Source: an uncultured Clostridia bacterium (GTDB lineage: Bacteria > Bacillota > Clostridia > Lachnospirales > Lachnospiraceae). Taken from it: a DNA stretch of 64,000 bases. Location of the stretch: positions 1 through 64,000 of the forward strand of contig CAMWKO010000005.1 in the NCBI GenBank assembly GCA_947174885.1, read 5' to 3'. The position numbers and the translations under genes are program-made. Positions 37,525 through 46,283 of this stretch are shown piece after piece; within the stretch, counting starts at the first letter, position 1, and the number at the start of each line of letters is the position of its first letter. A model generated the notes under the pieces. It saw only the letters and a program-made list of their open reading frames with translations. It was not told where the DNA came from and did not search any database.

Positions 37525-38489
37525 AACTATTTTATGAGAAAATAATAAGTAAAAAAAGCAAAATATTTAAAGCTCTGTTCATTTGTTTGGTATTACTGTG
37601 GTTACCGACTATTATTGTGATGATTTTAGGAGGAGAAAGTGATAAAAATATTTATACTGCCAAAGCAAGTGGAAAAATCGTAATTTTGGAAAATGAAAAG
37701 GAAGATAAATTAGAAGAACTTGATGTAGAGGACTTTATTCCCTGTGTAGTAGCTGCACAGCTGGATATAAATAGTGAAGAAGAGCTTTTAAAGTCATTTA
37801 CTGTAATAATCCGTACATATATTAATAAGGTTATGGGAAACAGAAATGAAATTGGTACAAATGAGCTTATGCTTCCGTTTGTAACATATAGTGAAATGGA
37901 AAAAGCATGGGATACTGATTTTACGGAAAATTATAATAAATTGATGAAAGCAGTTGAAAACACTTCCATGGAGATGATTTATTATAAGGATGACCTAATA
38001 GTTCCATATTTTCATGGAATTTCCTGTGGAAATACCAGAAATGGAAATGAGGTATCAGACTTGTGTGATTTACCTTATCTTAAAAGTGTAAATTCTCAAA
38101 ATGATATGCTTGATGAAAAATATCTGAGTATGAGATATTTAAGCTATGAGGAGTTTGCAAGAACAGTTTTGGATTTCAGAGATAGTGTAATTATTTCAGA
38201 AACTAATCCTCTGGAGGTAGTATCAATAGTGGAGAGGGATAGTGCAGGATATGTAAAAAACATTCAGATAGGCTCTACTCTTTTTACAGGTGATGAATTT
38301 ATGAATTGCTTTTCACTAAGTTCTCCAAATTTTCAGGTGGAGGAGTATGACGGAGGAGTAAGAATTATTGTAAAAGGAAATGGTCACGGATTGGGAGTAA
38401 GCATATGCGGGGCTACTAACATGGCTATGTCAGGCAGCAGCTATAGAGAGATAATATTATACTATTATACGGATGTTGAGATAAAGTAA
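37518..38489 (+). CDS. spoIID: Stage II sporulation protein D-like peptidoglycan lytic protein
   Basis: A 323-residue membrane-anchored SpoIID-domain protein acting in engulfment. One N-terminal membrane segment precedes the SpoIID core. This starts with VEDFIPCVVAAQLDINSEEELLKSFTVIIRTYI and ends with the signature GNGHGLGVSICGATNMAMSGSSYREIILYYYTDVEI. The ATG at 37518 is the only upstream start in frame, yet no ribosome binding site precedes it and it falls inside an inverted repeat. The nearby SpoIIQ-like gene supports an engulfment role; the two are separated by the CotH gene. Confidence 0.88.
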   Translation: MGKLFYEKIISKKSKIFKALFICLVLLWLPTIIVMILGGESDKNIYTAKASGKIVILENEKEDKLEELDVEDFIPCVVAAQLDINSEEELLKSFTVIIRTYINKVMGNRNEIGTNELMLPFVTYSEMEKAWDTDFTENYNKLMKAVENTSMEMIYYKDDLIVPYFHGISCGNTRNGNEVSDLCDLPYLKSVNSQNDMLDEKYLSMRYLSYEEFARTVLDFRDSVIISETNPLEVVSIVERDSAGYVKNIQIGSTLFTGDEFMNCFSLSSPNFQVEEYDGGVRIIVKGNGHGLGVSICGATNMAMSGSSYREIILYYYTDVEIK

Positions 38490-38607
38490 GATATAAATCT
38501 TCAAAACACAATGATATATAACTTCCGGTAATATCATAAATATAGTTGATACTATTTACACTTAAGTATTTACAGTAATGAATTTATACGTTTTATCAAA
38601 AGTACAT

Positions 38608-38628
38608 AATAAAAAATACGGAAACTCT
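38608..38628 (+). repeat. Solo end of the palindromic element family
   Basis: AATAAAAAATACGGAAACTC matches the right terminal repeat of the elements at 40352 and 42441. No partner end lies nearby. Confidence 0.45.
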
Positions 38629-38751
38629 AATAATAAAAATATTGTAGGAATTAGAATTATATAATAAAATAAATTTATGGATATAGAGGAATGATGATAC
38701 AATTTTAGGGAAAATTCTGTGCAGGATTTTAAAATACAAGGAGACGGTTTT

Positions 38752-40311
38752 ATGAAGAAAAAGCTAAGAAGTTTTTTATCTATAGCATTGGCTGTTTCAA
38801 TGACTATAGGTGTGGCGGGATGTGGTAAACAGACTTTGGATAATGAGGATAATACTACTACAATAAATAACGTGGTAGGTAATGATGCAGAAAATGTAAA
38901 TATAGTATATGAGCCTGTTAAAGTTTCAGAGGATTTTAAGGCTGATGCGGACGAGCTTGCATTATATGAAAGTCTGTTTGACCCTGAAAGCAAAATTAAA
39001 GTGACTATAGATATTCCGGATGAAGAATTGGCAAAGCTTGAAAAAGATTATGAAAAATATAGCTCAAAAGGTTCAAAGTCACCTATATATCGAAAATGTA
39101 ATATGACTATAGAAATAAACGGAGAGAAATATACTATAGAAGAAGTAGGAATCAGAATGAAGGGAAATACTTCAAGAGAAGATTTTTATTCTGTTGAAAA
39201 TGGTATGCCATATGCGTTGGTGCATTTTAAATTCAGTTTTACACAAACCTTTGATAATAAATCATATTATGGTGATGATGCAAAGATATGGGAGTCAGAT
39301 GCAGAGAGAACAGAAAGAAAGAATAGAACCTTTGCCACTTTAGAAGGTATTGAAATGAAGTGGAATCGTAATATAGATTCAACATATACAAGAGAAATTT
39401 ACGCATACAGAATGTATCGTGATATGGGAGTACTAGCTCCGAATTGTGTGCCTAGCCAGTATGTCGTAAATGGTGATAATTGGGGAATATATAAAATATA
39501 TGAACCGATAGATAAGATATTCATAAACAGATATTTTGATGAAGAAGACAGAGGTGGGGATTTATACAAGTGTACATGGGGAAGTGGTCCTGCAAATTAC
39601 AAAAATACAAATGGAATAGGTATAAAGGATGAAGATAAAAACAAATTTTATACTTATGATTTAAAAACAAATAAAAAGAGTTCAGATAACGAAACATTGA
39701 AAAATCTGATAAATACTGTTTCAAAATCAAGTGTCACTGAAGAACAGATAGAAGAAGTCGTGGATGTAGACAACTGGATTAAATTTATGGCAGTAAGTTA
39801 CTTTTTGGGTATGCCGGATGATATAAGAAATAATTACAATAACCATTATGTGTATTTTAGAGGAAGTGATAATAAAGCTGTATTTATAGCTTATGATTGT
39901 GAGATTTGTATGGGAATAAATGCCTGGAATCCGACAGGAGATTATATGACCTCTACAGATCCGTTTTCTTCACATGCTTATGGAGCAAATTCAAATCAGG
40001 AAAATAATCTTATTGTAAAGACGGTTACAGCTTCAGGATATTATGTAAATGAGTATAAGCAGGTGCTTAATGATATAGCAGATAGTAAGTGGATGAAATA
40101 TTCAAATTTTGAGGAGCATTTTAGAAAAAACTATGTAAATTATGCAGCCAAAGTTGAGGTGAGTTTTGAACTTAAAAAAATGAATAGTGATTCTTTGCAA
40201 ATGAGTGCGGATGATACTATTGAAGTAGATAATAATGTATATGGTAATGGTAATATGAGCGTAAAAGAATTTATGAATAATATGCTTGAAAATTACAAAA
40301 AATATCAATAA
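38752..40311 (+). CDS. CotH kinase family lipoprotein
   Basis: A 519-residue exported lipoprotein (lipobox VAGC) of the CotH family. CotH proteins are secreted kinase-fold enzymes that phosphorylate spore coat proteins. The domain starts with IKVTIDIPDEELAKL and the NGEKYTIEEVGIRMKGNTSR strand pair. It continues with TREIYAYRMYRDMGVLAP, WGIYKIYEPIDKIFINRYF and an ending with YDCEICMGINAWNPTGDY, where the family has a (Y/W)D.D.. motif. AAGGAGACGG precedes the ATG at 38752. Its place beside spoIID- and spoIIQ-like genes fits a spore role, though many CotH homologs are not spore proteins. Confidence 0.85.
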   Translation: MKKKLRSFLSIALAVSMTIGVAGCGKQTLDNEDNTTTINNVVGNDAENVNIVYEPVKVSEDFKADADELALYESLFDPESKIKVTIDIPDEELAKLEKDYEKYSSKGSKSPIYRKCNMTIEINGEKYTIEEVGIRMKGNTSREDFYSVENGMPYALVHFKFSFTQTFDNKSYYGDDAKIWESDAERTERKNRTFATLEGIEMKWNRNIDSTYTREIYAYRMYRDMGVLAPNCVPSQYVVNGDNWGIYKIYEPIDKIFINRYFDEEDRGGDLYKCTWGSGPANYKNTNGIGIKDEDKNKFYTYDLKTNKKSSDNETLKNLINTVSKSSVTEEQIEEVVDVDNWIKFMAVSYFLGMPDDIRNNYNNHYVYFRGSDNKAVFIAYDCEICMGINAWNPTGDYMTSTDPFSSHAYGANSNQENNLIVKTVTASGYYVNEYKQVLNDIADSKWMKYSNFEEHFRKNYVNYAAKVEVSFELKKMNSDSLQMSADDTIEVDNNVYGNGNMSVKEFMNNMLENYKKYQ

Positions 40312-40351
40312 TAAAGTTTAAAATTTGAAAATGATGTAAACATATTAAGTG

Positions 40352-40535
40352 CTTGAGTTTCCGTATTTTTATTTTTAGCTTCAAAAAGCTTACATCATCA
40401 TAATGATGTAAGCATCTTGCACAAAAAGTTGCAGATGAAAGTTCACTTTCATCTGCAATTTTTTGTGCAAGATGTCTATGTTGCCTTTGGCAACAAGACT
40501 TTTTGAAGCTAAAAATAAAAATACGGAAACTCAAG
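40352..40535. repeat. Palindromic element, full-length copy B
   Basis: Perfect 37-bp terminal inverted repeats (40352-40388 with 40499-40535). Nested inside are 40389-40398 with 40403-40412 (CTTACATCAT arms), 40413-40442 with 40445-40474 (30-base arms with one G-T pair) and a GTTGCC/GGCAAC hairpin (40480-40485 with 40489-40494). The order is the reverse complement of copy A at 15230. It has no coding capacity. Confidence 0.85.
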
Positions 40536-40543
40536 AATAAGTG

Positions 40544-40590
40544 ACAACGGTATAGAAAAATAAGCTTTTCTGTACCGTTGTTATTTATTT
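40544..40590 (+). terminator. Terminator after the CotH gene
   Basis: A 16-bp stem with one G-T pair (40544-40559 with 40566-40581) is followed by TATTTATTTT. Confidence 0.7.
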
Positions 40591-40608
40591 TGTTAAATTA
40601 AAGCAATA

Positions 40609-40636
40609 GTATAACTTTATTAAAAAGGGGAAAAAT
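40609..40636 (+). promoter_or_regulatory. SigF-like promoter of the spoIIQ-like gene
   Basis: GTATA (40609-40613), a 14-base spacer and GGGAAAAAT (40628-40636) fit the SigF consensus GYATA-N15-GGnnAnAnT except for a spacer one base short. SpoIIQ is a forespore SigF product. Confidence 0.6.
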
Positions 40637-40679
40637 ATATTCTATAAAAAGAGGCAAAGAGCCAGAATTGGAGGATTTT

Positions 40680-41486
40680 ATGGGATATAAAAGAAAAACA
40701 TTTGGTGACAAGAAAATATATGCATTATCTGCGTTAGGAGTATTTGCTGTGTGTGCAGTAGTAGGCGGAGTGTTAATCCAAAACGGAAGAGCATCGCAAA
40801 AGGAAACCAGCGGATTAGTGGCGGATATAAATGATGAGGCTGACAGCGTAGGTATTAACGATGCAAAACCTATTGAAAGTACTACGAAAGAGGTTGAGAC
40901 TACTACAAAGAATATAAAAGAAAATACGACAGAAAGCACTACAGATAATAAATCAGCAAATAGTGAGGAAAATAAAAGTGAAGAAGCTACTACTACTTCT
41001 GAAATTAATAACAGTTCACAGTTACAAGAAGCAGGCCTTACAGGAAGTAATGTTAGTGGACTTGCATTTGGAAAGGAAAGTGTATTTGTATGGCCCGTAA
41101 ATGGAAATATAATTATTGACTATGATATGGAGGGAGTAGTTTATCATCCTACATTAGATTTATATAAATGTTCAGATGCGGTATGTATTCAGTCTGAAGA
41201 AGGTATACCGGTATATGCAGGTGCAAATGGAACTGTTCTGGAGATCAGCAGAAATGCAGAAATCGGAAATTATGTAAAGATGAATTTAGGCAATGGATAT
41301 GAGGTTACTTATGGATGTCTTAAGGATATTCAGGTATCGGGTGGACTTACAGTAAAAACAGGTGATTTAATTGGCTATGTGGCTGCACCTACAAAGTACT
41401 ATAGTCTTGAAGGTGCAAATCTTTACATCAAGCTTACAGAAAATGGAACTCCTGTTGACCCGTTACAGCATTTAAATTATGAATAA
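40680..41486 (+). CDS. spoIIQ: SpoIIQ-like M23-domain protein
   Basis: A 268-residue protein with one N-terminal membrane segment, a long Thr/Glu/Asn-rich linker (about 45-115) and a C-terminal M23 (LytM) domain. The domain keeps HPTLDLY, the H-x3-D zinc pair, and the GIPVYAGANGTVLEI and GNYVKMNLGNGYEVTYGCLKDI strands. The final H-x-H motif (usually YxHL) reads YGCL, so it is probably a degenerate peptidase or structural protein. SpoIIQ joins SpoIIIAH across the intermembrane space during engulfment. The ATG at 40680 follows TTGGAGG; the earlier TTG frame would start inside that site. Confidence 0.8.
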   Translation: MGYKRKTFGDKKIYALSALGVFAVCAVVGGVLIQNGRASQKETSGLVADINDEADSVGINDAKPIESTTKEVETTTKNIKENTTESTTDNKSANSEENKSEEATTTSEINNSSQLQEAGLTGSNVSGLAFGKESVFVWPVNGNIIIDYDMEGVVYHPTLDLYKCSDAVCIQSEEGIPVYAGANGTVLEISRNAEIGNYVKMNLGNGYEVTYGCLKDIQVSGGLTVKTGDLIGYVAAPTKYYSLEGANLYIKLTENGTPVDPLQHLNYE

Positions 41487-41633
41487 AATAATCACAATAA
41501 GAAATACTAAGAATATAATATATCAAGAAAGTTAAATCTGAAAAATACGCAACATAAGGCCTCTCACACGCATGTGCGTTCAATAACTCAAAAGGTTGGT
41601 TGCTTCAGATAGAGCTTTAAGAAATATATTCTT

Positions 41634-41661
41634 AAAAGAAAAAGGCGTGTAAACACGCCTT
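41634..41661 (-). terminator. Terminator of the hemolysin III gene
   Basis: The perfect stem AAGGCGTGT/ACACGCCTT (41642-41661) is followed, read on the minus strand, by a T run (A-rich 41634-41643 on the plus strand). Confidence 0.85.
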
Positions 41662-41666
41662 ACATA

Positions 41667-42323
41667 CTACATAATAGTCAGGAAATTATACATCAATATG
41701 AAATGGCAGAAGCTGCCACCCATTACAAACAGATGAAATATCTCGTGACTTCCAAAGTTCTTGTGTCTTGAGTTGAATATAGGTAATTTCAAAGCATATA
41801 TAATGCCTCCTACAGTATATACAATTCCGCCGGCAAGAAGCCATCCAAAAGCAGCTGTTGAAAGATTGTTTAGTAGCTGTGTAAATGCTAAAACACAAAC
41901 CCAACCCATAGAGATATATAGTAATGAGGAAAACCATTTTGGACATGTAATCCAACAGGCTTTAATTAAAATACCAAGTATTGCAATTCCCCATACTAAT
42001 ATTAAAAGCGGAATGCCAACAGATGAATCCAGTACAATGAGACATACCGGAGTGTAGGTTCCTGCAATTAGTACAAATATCATCATATGGTCTATTTTTC
42101 TGAAAATTCTGTTTCCGGTTTCAGAAAGCTTAAGTGAGTGATGAAGTGTGCTGGCAGCATATAATAAAACCATACTGATTACAAATATCATAAGTGAAAT
42201 AAGGTGCATAGTGCTTGCACCGTTTTTAGCCTTAATAAATAGGGGTATGGCAGAAAAACAAGCCATAAGCATTCCGATGAAATGCGTAATAGCACTTCCC
42301 GGTTCTTTTAGATTCTTAATCAT
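41667..42323 (-). CDS. trhA: Hemolysin III family membrane protein (TrhA/YqfA)
   Basis: A 218-residue protein with seven membrane segments of the PAQR/hemolysin III family. Conserved sites are the N-terminal GSAITHFIGMLMA, the SMVLLYAASTLHHSL motif, KIDHMMIFVLIAGTYTPVCLI and the C-terminal HEIFHLFVMGGSFCHFILM with the metal-binding His residues. In bacteria it modulates membrane energetics and fatty acid homeostasis. GGAGG precedes the ATG, and a consensus-like promoter lies upstream. Confidence 0.93.
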   Translation of the reverse strand: MIKNLKEPGSAITHFIGMLMACFSAIPLFIKAKNGASTMHLISLMIFVISMVLLYAASTLHHSLKLSETGNRIFRKIDHMMIFVLIAGTYTPVCLIVLDSSVGIPLLILVWGIAILGILIKACWITCPKWFSSLLYISMGWVCVLAFTQLLNNLSTAAFGWLLAGGIVYTVGGIIYALKLPIFNSRHKNFGSHEIFHLFVMGGSFCHFILMYNFLTIM

Positions 42324-42378
42324 ATCGTATCGCCTCCTTAATGCGACAAGTAGTTTTTAAAACTATATTATATAATTC

Positions 42379-42406
42379 ATCATACAATATATTATGGATT
42401 TGTCAA
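42379..42406 (-). promoter_or_regulatory. Housekeeping-type promoter of the hemolysin III gene
   Basis: On the minus strand TTGACA (42406-42401), a 16-base spacer and TATGAT (42384-42379), preceded by a TG extension, form a strong SigA-type promoter. Confidence 0.75.
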
Positions 42407-42440
42407 GGGATAAAATAAAATTTATTACATATTTAAAACA

Positions 42441-42560
42441 TTGAGTTTCCGTATTTTTTATTTTTAGCTTCAAAAAGCTTACATCATCATAACGATGTAA
42501 GCATCTTGCCTTTGTCAACAAGACTTTTTGAAGCTAAAAATAAAAAATACGGAAACTCAA
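42441..42560. repeat. Palindromic element, internally deleted copy
   Basis: Perfect 37-bp terminal repeats (42441-42477 with 42524-42560). The first hairpin (CTTACATC with GATGTAAG, 42478-42501) remains, but most of the central hairpin and part of the GTTGCC hairpin are gone. It lies between divergent hemolysin III and MATE genes. Confidence 0.85.
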
Positions 42561-42664
42561 GATTTAACACAGGTTGACTTTTAATTTCTATTAAACTATT
42601 ATTAATAGCGGATTTCTTTGATTTAAAAAAGGTAAAATAGAAATTGAAGAAAGGAAAATAAATT

Positions 42665-44017
42665 ATGGAAGATAAAGATTTTACAAATGGAAGTATTCCT
42701 AAAAAGATGATTAAATTTATGGTTCCGATACTTGGAGCTTTGATTTTGCAGGCAATGTATGGTGCGGTAGATATTCTGGTAGTAGGCTGGTTTGGGACAA
42801 AGGCCGGTATATCCGGTGTATCTACAGGAAGTACGATTGTTAATCTTGTAGTATTTACAATTACAGGTTTATCTATGGGTATTACAGTACTTATAGGAAG
42901 ATATATTGGAGAGAAAAAGAATGAAAGAGTAGGTAAGGTCATTGGGGGAGCAATTTGCATATTTGCAGTTCTGGCAGTAGTGATTTCGGTAATGATGATA
43001 GTATTTGCAAGACCTTTGGCACTGGTTATGCAGGCTCCGGAGGATGCAGTTGATTTAACAGTGACGTACGTCAGAATCTGTGGTGGCGGTGCATTATTTA
43101 TAATTGCATATAATGTTATCAGCAGTATTTTCAGAGGAATGGGAAATTCAAAGCTGCCACTTATATTTGTAGCGATTGCATGTGCCGTAAATGTGATCGG
43201 TGACTTGATTTTTGTAATGGTATTTGATTTGAATGTAGTAGGTGCAGCACTTGCTACAGTACTTGCACAGGCGGTAAGCGTAGTGATATCACTTATTATT
43301 ATAAAAAGGGAGAAGCTTCCGTTTTCGTTTAAAAAGTCAGATATCTGTTTCAATAAAGAGATTAAAAATTTTATATTAGTAGGACTTCCAATAGCATTTC
43401 AGGAAATTATGACACAGATTTCATTTTTGGCACTTTGTGCCTTTGTAAATAAGCTGGGTCTTGATGAATCCTCCGGATATGGCGTGGCAAATAAAATAGT
43501 AACCTTTGTAATGCTGGTCCCAAGTGCAATAATGCAGTCTATGTCTTCATTTGTGGCACAAAATGTAGGTGCAGGAAAAGAGAAACGTGCAAAGCAGAGT
43601 ATGGTTACAGGTATGCTTATGGGAGCGGCTATAGGTGTCTTTATTACAGTGTTTGCATTTTTTAAGGGAGATTTATTGTCTCAGATATTTTCAAATGATA
43701 CAGCAGTTATTGCAAAATCAGCGGAGTACTTAAAGGGATTTAGTCTGGAGGCAATAGTGACATGTATTTTATTCAGCTTTATAGGATATTACAACGGACA
43801 TGGACAGACACTGTTTGTAATGCTACAGGGGTTGGCACAGACATTTATTGTCAGACTTCCGGTATCCTATATAATGAGTATTAAAGAAAATGCAAATCTT
43901 ACGGATATAGGTATAGCAGCTCCGCTTGCTACTATATTTGGTATAATGATAAATTTAGCTTTTTTCATTATATATAATAAGAAACTGAAAAAAGGAAAAA
44001 ATTCAGTTGAATTTTAA
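42665..44017 (+). CDS. MATE family efflux transporter
   Basis: A 450-residue multidrug/toxin extrusion transporter with about twelve membrane segments. Family marks are MIKFMVPILGALILQAMYGAVDILVVGWFG at the N-terminus, VCTITGLSMGITVLIGRYIGEK-like helices, and the second-half repeat with NKIVTFVMLVPSAIMQSMSSFVAQNVGAG. Substrates are unknown. AAGAAAGGAAAATAA precedes the ATG. A second MATE gene follows 49 bases later, so the two are probably cotranscribed. Confidence 0.92.
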   Translation: MEDKDFTNGSIPKKMIKFMVPILGALILQAMYGAVDILVVGWFGTKAGISGVSTGSTIVNLVVFTITGLSMGITVLIGRYIGEKKNERVGKVIGGAICIFAVLAVVISVMMIVFARPLALVMQAPEDAVDLTVTYVRICGGGALFIIAYNVISSIFRGMGNSKLPLIFVAIACAVNVIGDLIFVMVFDLNVVGAALATVLAQAVSVVISLIIIKREKLPFSFKKSDICFNKEIKNFILVGLPIAFQEIMTQISFLALCAFVNKLGLDESSGYGVANKIVTFVMLVPSAIMQSMSSFVAQNVGAGKEKRAKQSMVTGMLMGAAIGVFITVFAFFKGDLLSQIFSNDTAVIAKSAEYLKGFSLEAIVTCILFSFIGYYNGHGQTLFVMLQGLAQTFIVRLPVSYIMSIKENANLTDIGIAAPLATIFGIMINLAFFIIYNKKLKKGKNSVEF

Positions 44018-44066
44018 TTGCAATTTGTTTAACTAATAAATGTTTAACGATAAGAAGGTAAGATAG

Positions 44067-45395
44067 ATGTTATTTTCAAAGAAAGATTTACAAAAACTTA
44101 TAGTTCCGCTTATAATTGAACAGCTGCTGGCAGTAACTGTGGGACTGGCAGACTCTATTATGGTATCAACAGCCGGAGAGGCGGCTATATCAGCAGTATC
44201 ACTTGTGGATTCCGTAAATATACTTCTTATAAATGTGTTTGCTGCATTAGCAACAGGCGGTGCAGTTGTGGCAGGACAGTATCTGGGAAGCAAAGATATA
44301 GTAAAAGCTAATAAGGCTACAGAACAGTTAATGGTATTTAATGCTCTGGTTGGTCTTGTTATTATGATTATAATGTATCTTGGAACTAATTTTATTCTTA
44401 ATAATGTATTTGGAAAAATTGATGCTGATGTTATGGACTTTAGCAGAAGATATATGCTTATAGTAATGGCAGCAATTCCTTTCATAGCCATATATAATAG
44501 TGGTGCGGCTGTGCTTAGGACTATGGGAAACTCCGGTCTGTCCCTTAAAGTATCTGCTACCATGAACATTATAAATATAGTAGGAAATGCGATATTAGTA
44601 TATGGTTTTAAATTCAGCGTTGAGGGAGTGGCGATACCTACACTTGTATCAAGGGCGGTTGCAGCAGTTATAGTAGTTATCATTTTAAGAAATAAGGATT
44701 TAACGCTACATATTTCAAAGCCTTTTAAAATTTCCTTTGATTTTAAAATGATTAAGAAAATACTTCGTATTGGCGTACCAAGCGGAGTAGAAAACAGTAT
44801 GTTTCAGCTTGGTAAAATACTGTTATTAAGTCTGGTATCTACCTTTGGAACTATTGAGATTACAGCAAATGCAGTGGGTAATACAATAGCGGCATTTGAG
44901 ATTTTGCCGGGCTCGGCAATGGGGCTTGCTATGGTTACGGTCATTAGCCGATGTGTAGGTGCAGGAGATTATGAACAGGTAAAATACTATACGAAAAAGA
45001 TGATGAAGCTCGCATATGTATGGATGTTGATTTTAAATATGGCAATTCTGTTTATGCTTCCTTTAATAATGAAGATATATAAGCTGTCAGATGAAACTGC
45101 GGCAGCGACTACAAATATACTTATATTACATAGCGTATGCTGTATACTTATATGGCCATTGTCCTTTACATTACCTAATGTATTAAGAGCCGCAAACGAT
45201 GTAAAATATACAATGATAGTAGGTATATTCTCAATGTGGCTGTGCAGGATTATGTTTGGTGTATTTCTTGGAAAGTATATGGAGTTAAAGGCAATGGGTA
45301 TATGGATTGCAATGATAATAGATTGGGTGGTAAGGTCAGCGTTTTTTGTATCAAGATATATAAGAGGCAGTTGGAAAAACAGAAAGCTGATATGA
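44067..45395 (+). CDS. MATE family efflux transporter (second of tandem pair)
   Basis: A 442-residue MATE transporter with twelve predicted membrane segments. It has LIIEQLLAVTVGLADSIMVSTAGEAAISAVSLVDS near the start and GVPSGVENSMFQLGKILLLSLVSTFGTIEITANAVG at the second-half repeat. It differs enough from the upstream copy to be an older paralog rather than a recent duplication. The start follows a weak AAGAAGGTAAG site. A minimal palindromic element begins 11 bases after the stop. Confidence 0.92.
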   Translation: MLFSKKDLQKLIVPLIIEQLLAVTVGLADSIMVSTAGEAAISAVSLVDSVNILLINVFAALATGGAVVAGQYLGSKDIVKANKATEQLMVFNALVGLVIMIIMYLGTNFILNNVFGKIDADVMDFSRRYMLIVMAAIPFIAIYNSGAAVLRTMGNSGLSLKVSATMNIINIVGNAILVYGFKFSVEGVAIPTLVSRAVAAVIVVIILRNKDLTLHISKPFKISFDFKMIKKILRIGVPSGVENSMFQLGKILLLSLVSTFGTIEITANAVGNTIAAFEILPGSAMGLAMVTVISRCVGAGDYEQVKYYTKKMMKLAYVWMLILNMAILFMLPLIMKIYKLSDETAAATTNILILHSVCCILIWPLSFTLPNVLRAANDVKYTMIVGIFSMWLCRIMFGVFLGKYMELKAMGIWIAMIIDWVVRSAFFVSRYIRGSWKNRKLI

Positions 45396-45405
45396 CGCTA
45401 AAAAT

Positions 45406-45461
45406 CTTGAGTTTCCGTAATTTTATTTTTAAACCTAAACCTAAAAATACGGAAACTCAAG
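45406..45461. repeat. Palindromic element, minimal form after the MATE pair
   Basis: CTTGAGTTTCCGTA at the left is the exact inverse of TACGGAAACTCAAG at the right end. Only about 28 bases lie between these arms and no internal hairpins remain. It sits between convergent genes. Confidence 0.75.
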
Positions 45462-45566
45462 ATATATATCTTACTTTAATGCTCAAAACAAATATTTTAT
45501 CTTCAAATGTATTCCTCAATTATTTAATTATATATTTACATTTTGTGATTATACTCTTGTTTAGTA

Positions 45567-46151
45567 TTATTCTTCTACTAAAGCAGTAGAATTTGTCTTT
45601 GCTGTCTTTTCCGGGTTTTTGACAAATATAGCTTTAAATACAGTCCGGACAAATGGCTGTATAAGGAAAAGCTGACTAAAGAATGCAAACGGAAAATTAA
45701 AGCATACCAGCTTTAACCAGTTTGCAAGTAATGTAAATATATCAAAGCCTGCACTATATTGATAGTATAAAATAGCAGCAAGAAAGCTCATAGCCGGGCA
45801 CATAATTCCTACAGTTGCACATATTATGGCTGTTTCAAAGAGTACGGGATGTGTTTCTATTGGATTAAATACCTTTGATGCAAGCTTGAATGATAACGGA
45901 CTTCCCAATACTACCTCAAGAACATATGCTAATATAAACTCTATTAAAACAACAGCCCATATCGGTACCATATTTCCAAAAACCGAGATACCACCCATAG
46001 CATTAATTGCTTTAATAACACTGCCTTCACCTGTAATGGTCATAAACAGTGAGCCATTAATAACATAAAGACTATAAAATACATAGGCATGAACAGTGAT
46101 AATTACAGTAATAAGGGCAAACATCATTCTTTGAAATTGATTCTTTGGCAT
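45567..46151 (-). CDS. DUF2798 family membrane protein
   Basis: A 194-residue membrane protein with four to five hydrophobic segments. The opening MPKNQFQRMMFALITVIITVHAYVFYSLYV is the DUF2798 hallmark, and the domain appears twice (second half from about PVLFETAIICATVGIMCPAMSF). The function is unknown. The ATG at 46151 follows AAGGAGGAAATT. The leader contains a terminator-like structure, so expression is probably regulated by attenuation. Confidence 0.85.
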   Translation of the reverse strand: MPKNQFQRMMFALITVIITVHAYVFYSLYVINGSLFMTITGEGSVIKAINAMGGISVFGNMVPIWAVVLIEFILAYVLEVVLGSPLSFKLASKVFNPIETHPVLFETAIICATVGIMCPAMSFLAAILYYQYSAGFDIFTLLANWLKLVCFNFPFAFFSQLFLIQPFVRTVFKAIFVKNPEKTAKTNSTALVEE

Positions 46152-46170
46152 AATTTCCTCCTTTTTTGCA

Positions 46171-46246
46171 CAAAAAAACACAAGTAGCAATAAACCTTTT
46201 ACTAAATGTTCCGTAATCAGATTTACGCGTTATACGCTACTTGTGT
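46171..46246 (-). promoter_or_regulatory. Attenuator-like leader of the DUF2798 gene
   Basis: On the minus strand an 11-bp stem (ACACAAGTAGC at 46246-46236 with GCTACTTGTGT at 46188-46178) is followed by a seven-T run. This lies just upstream of the AAGGAGG site. Its loop contains a CGTAA/TTACG hairpin (46227-46212). This is a full intrinsic terminator between promoter and gene. Confidence 0.65.
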
Positions 46247-46283
46247 CGTTATACATTTCTTATACATTTTATTTTTCCTGCGA

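Noticed and set aside
42487-43353. 288-codon open frame on the minus strand across the first MATE gene
   Set aside because: It is antisense to a clear MATE transporter, has a low-complexity Thr/Ile/Ala-rich translation, no family motifs and no ribosome binding site, and starts inside the coding region of the real gene.
44033-44683. 216-codon open frame on the minus strand across the second MATE gene
   Set aside because: Same pattern: a shadow of the transporter gene with no motif and no translation start signal.
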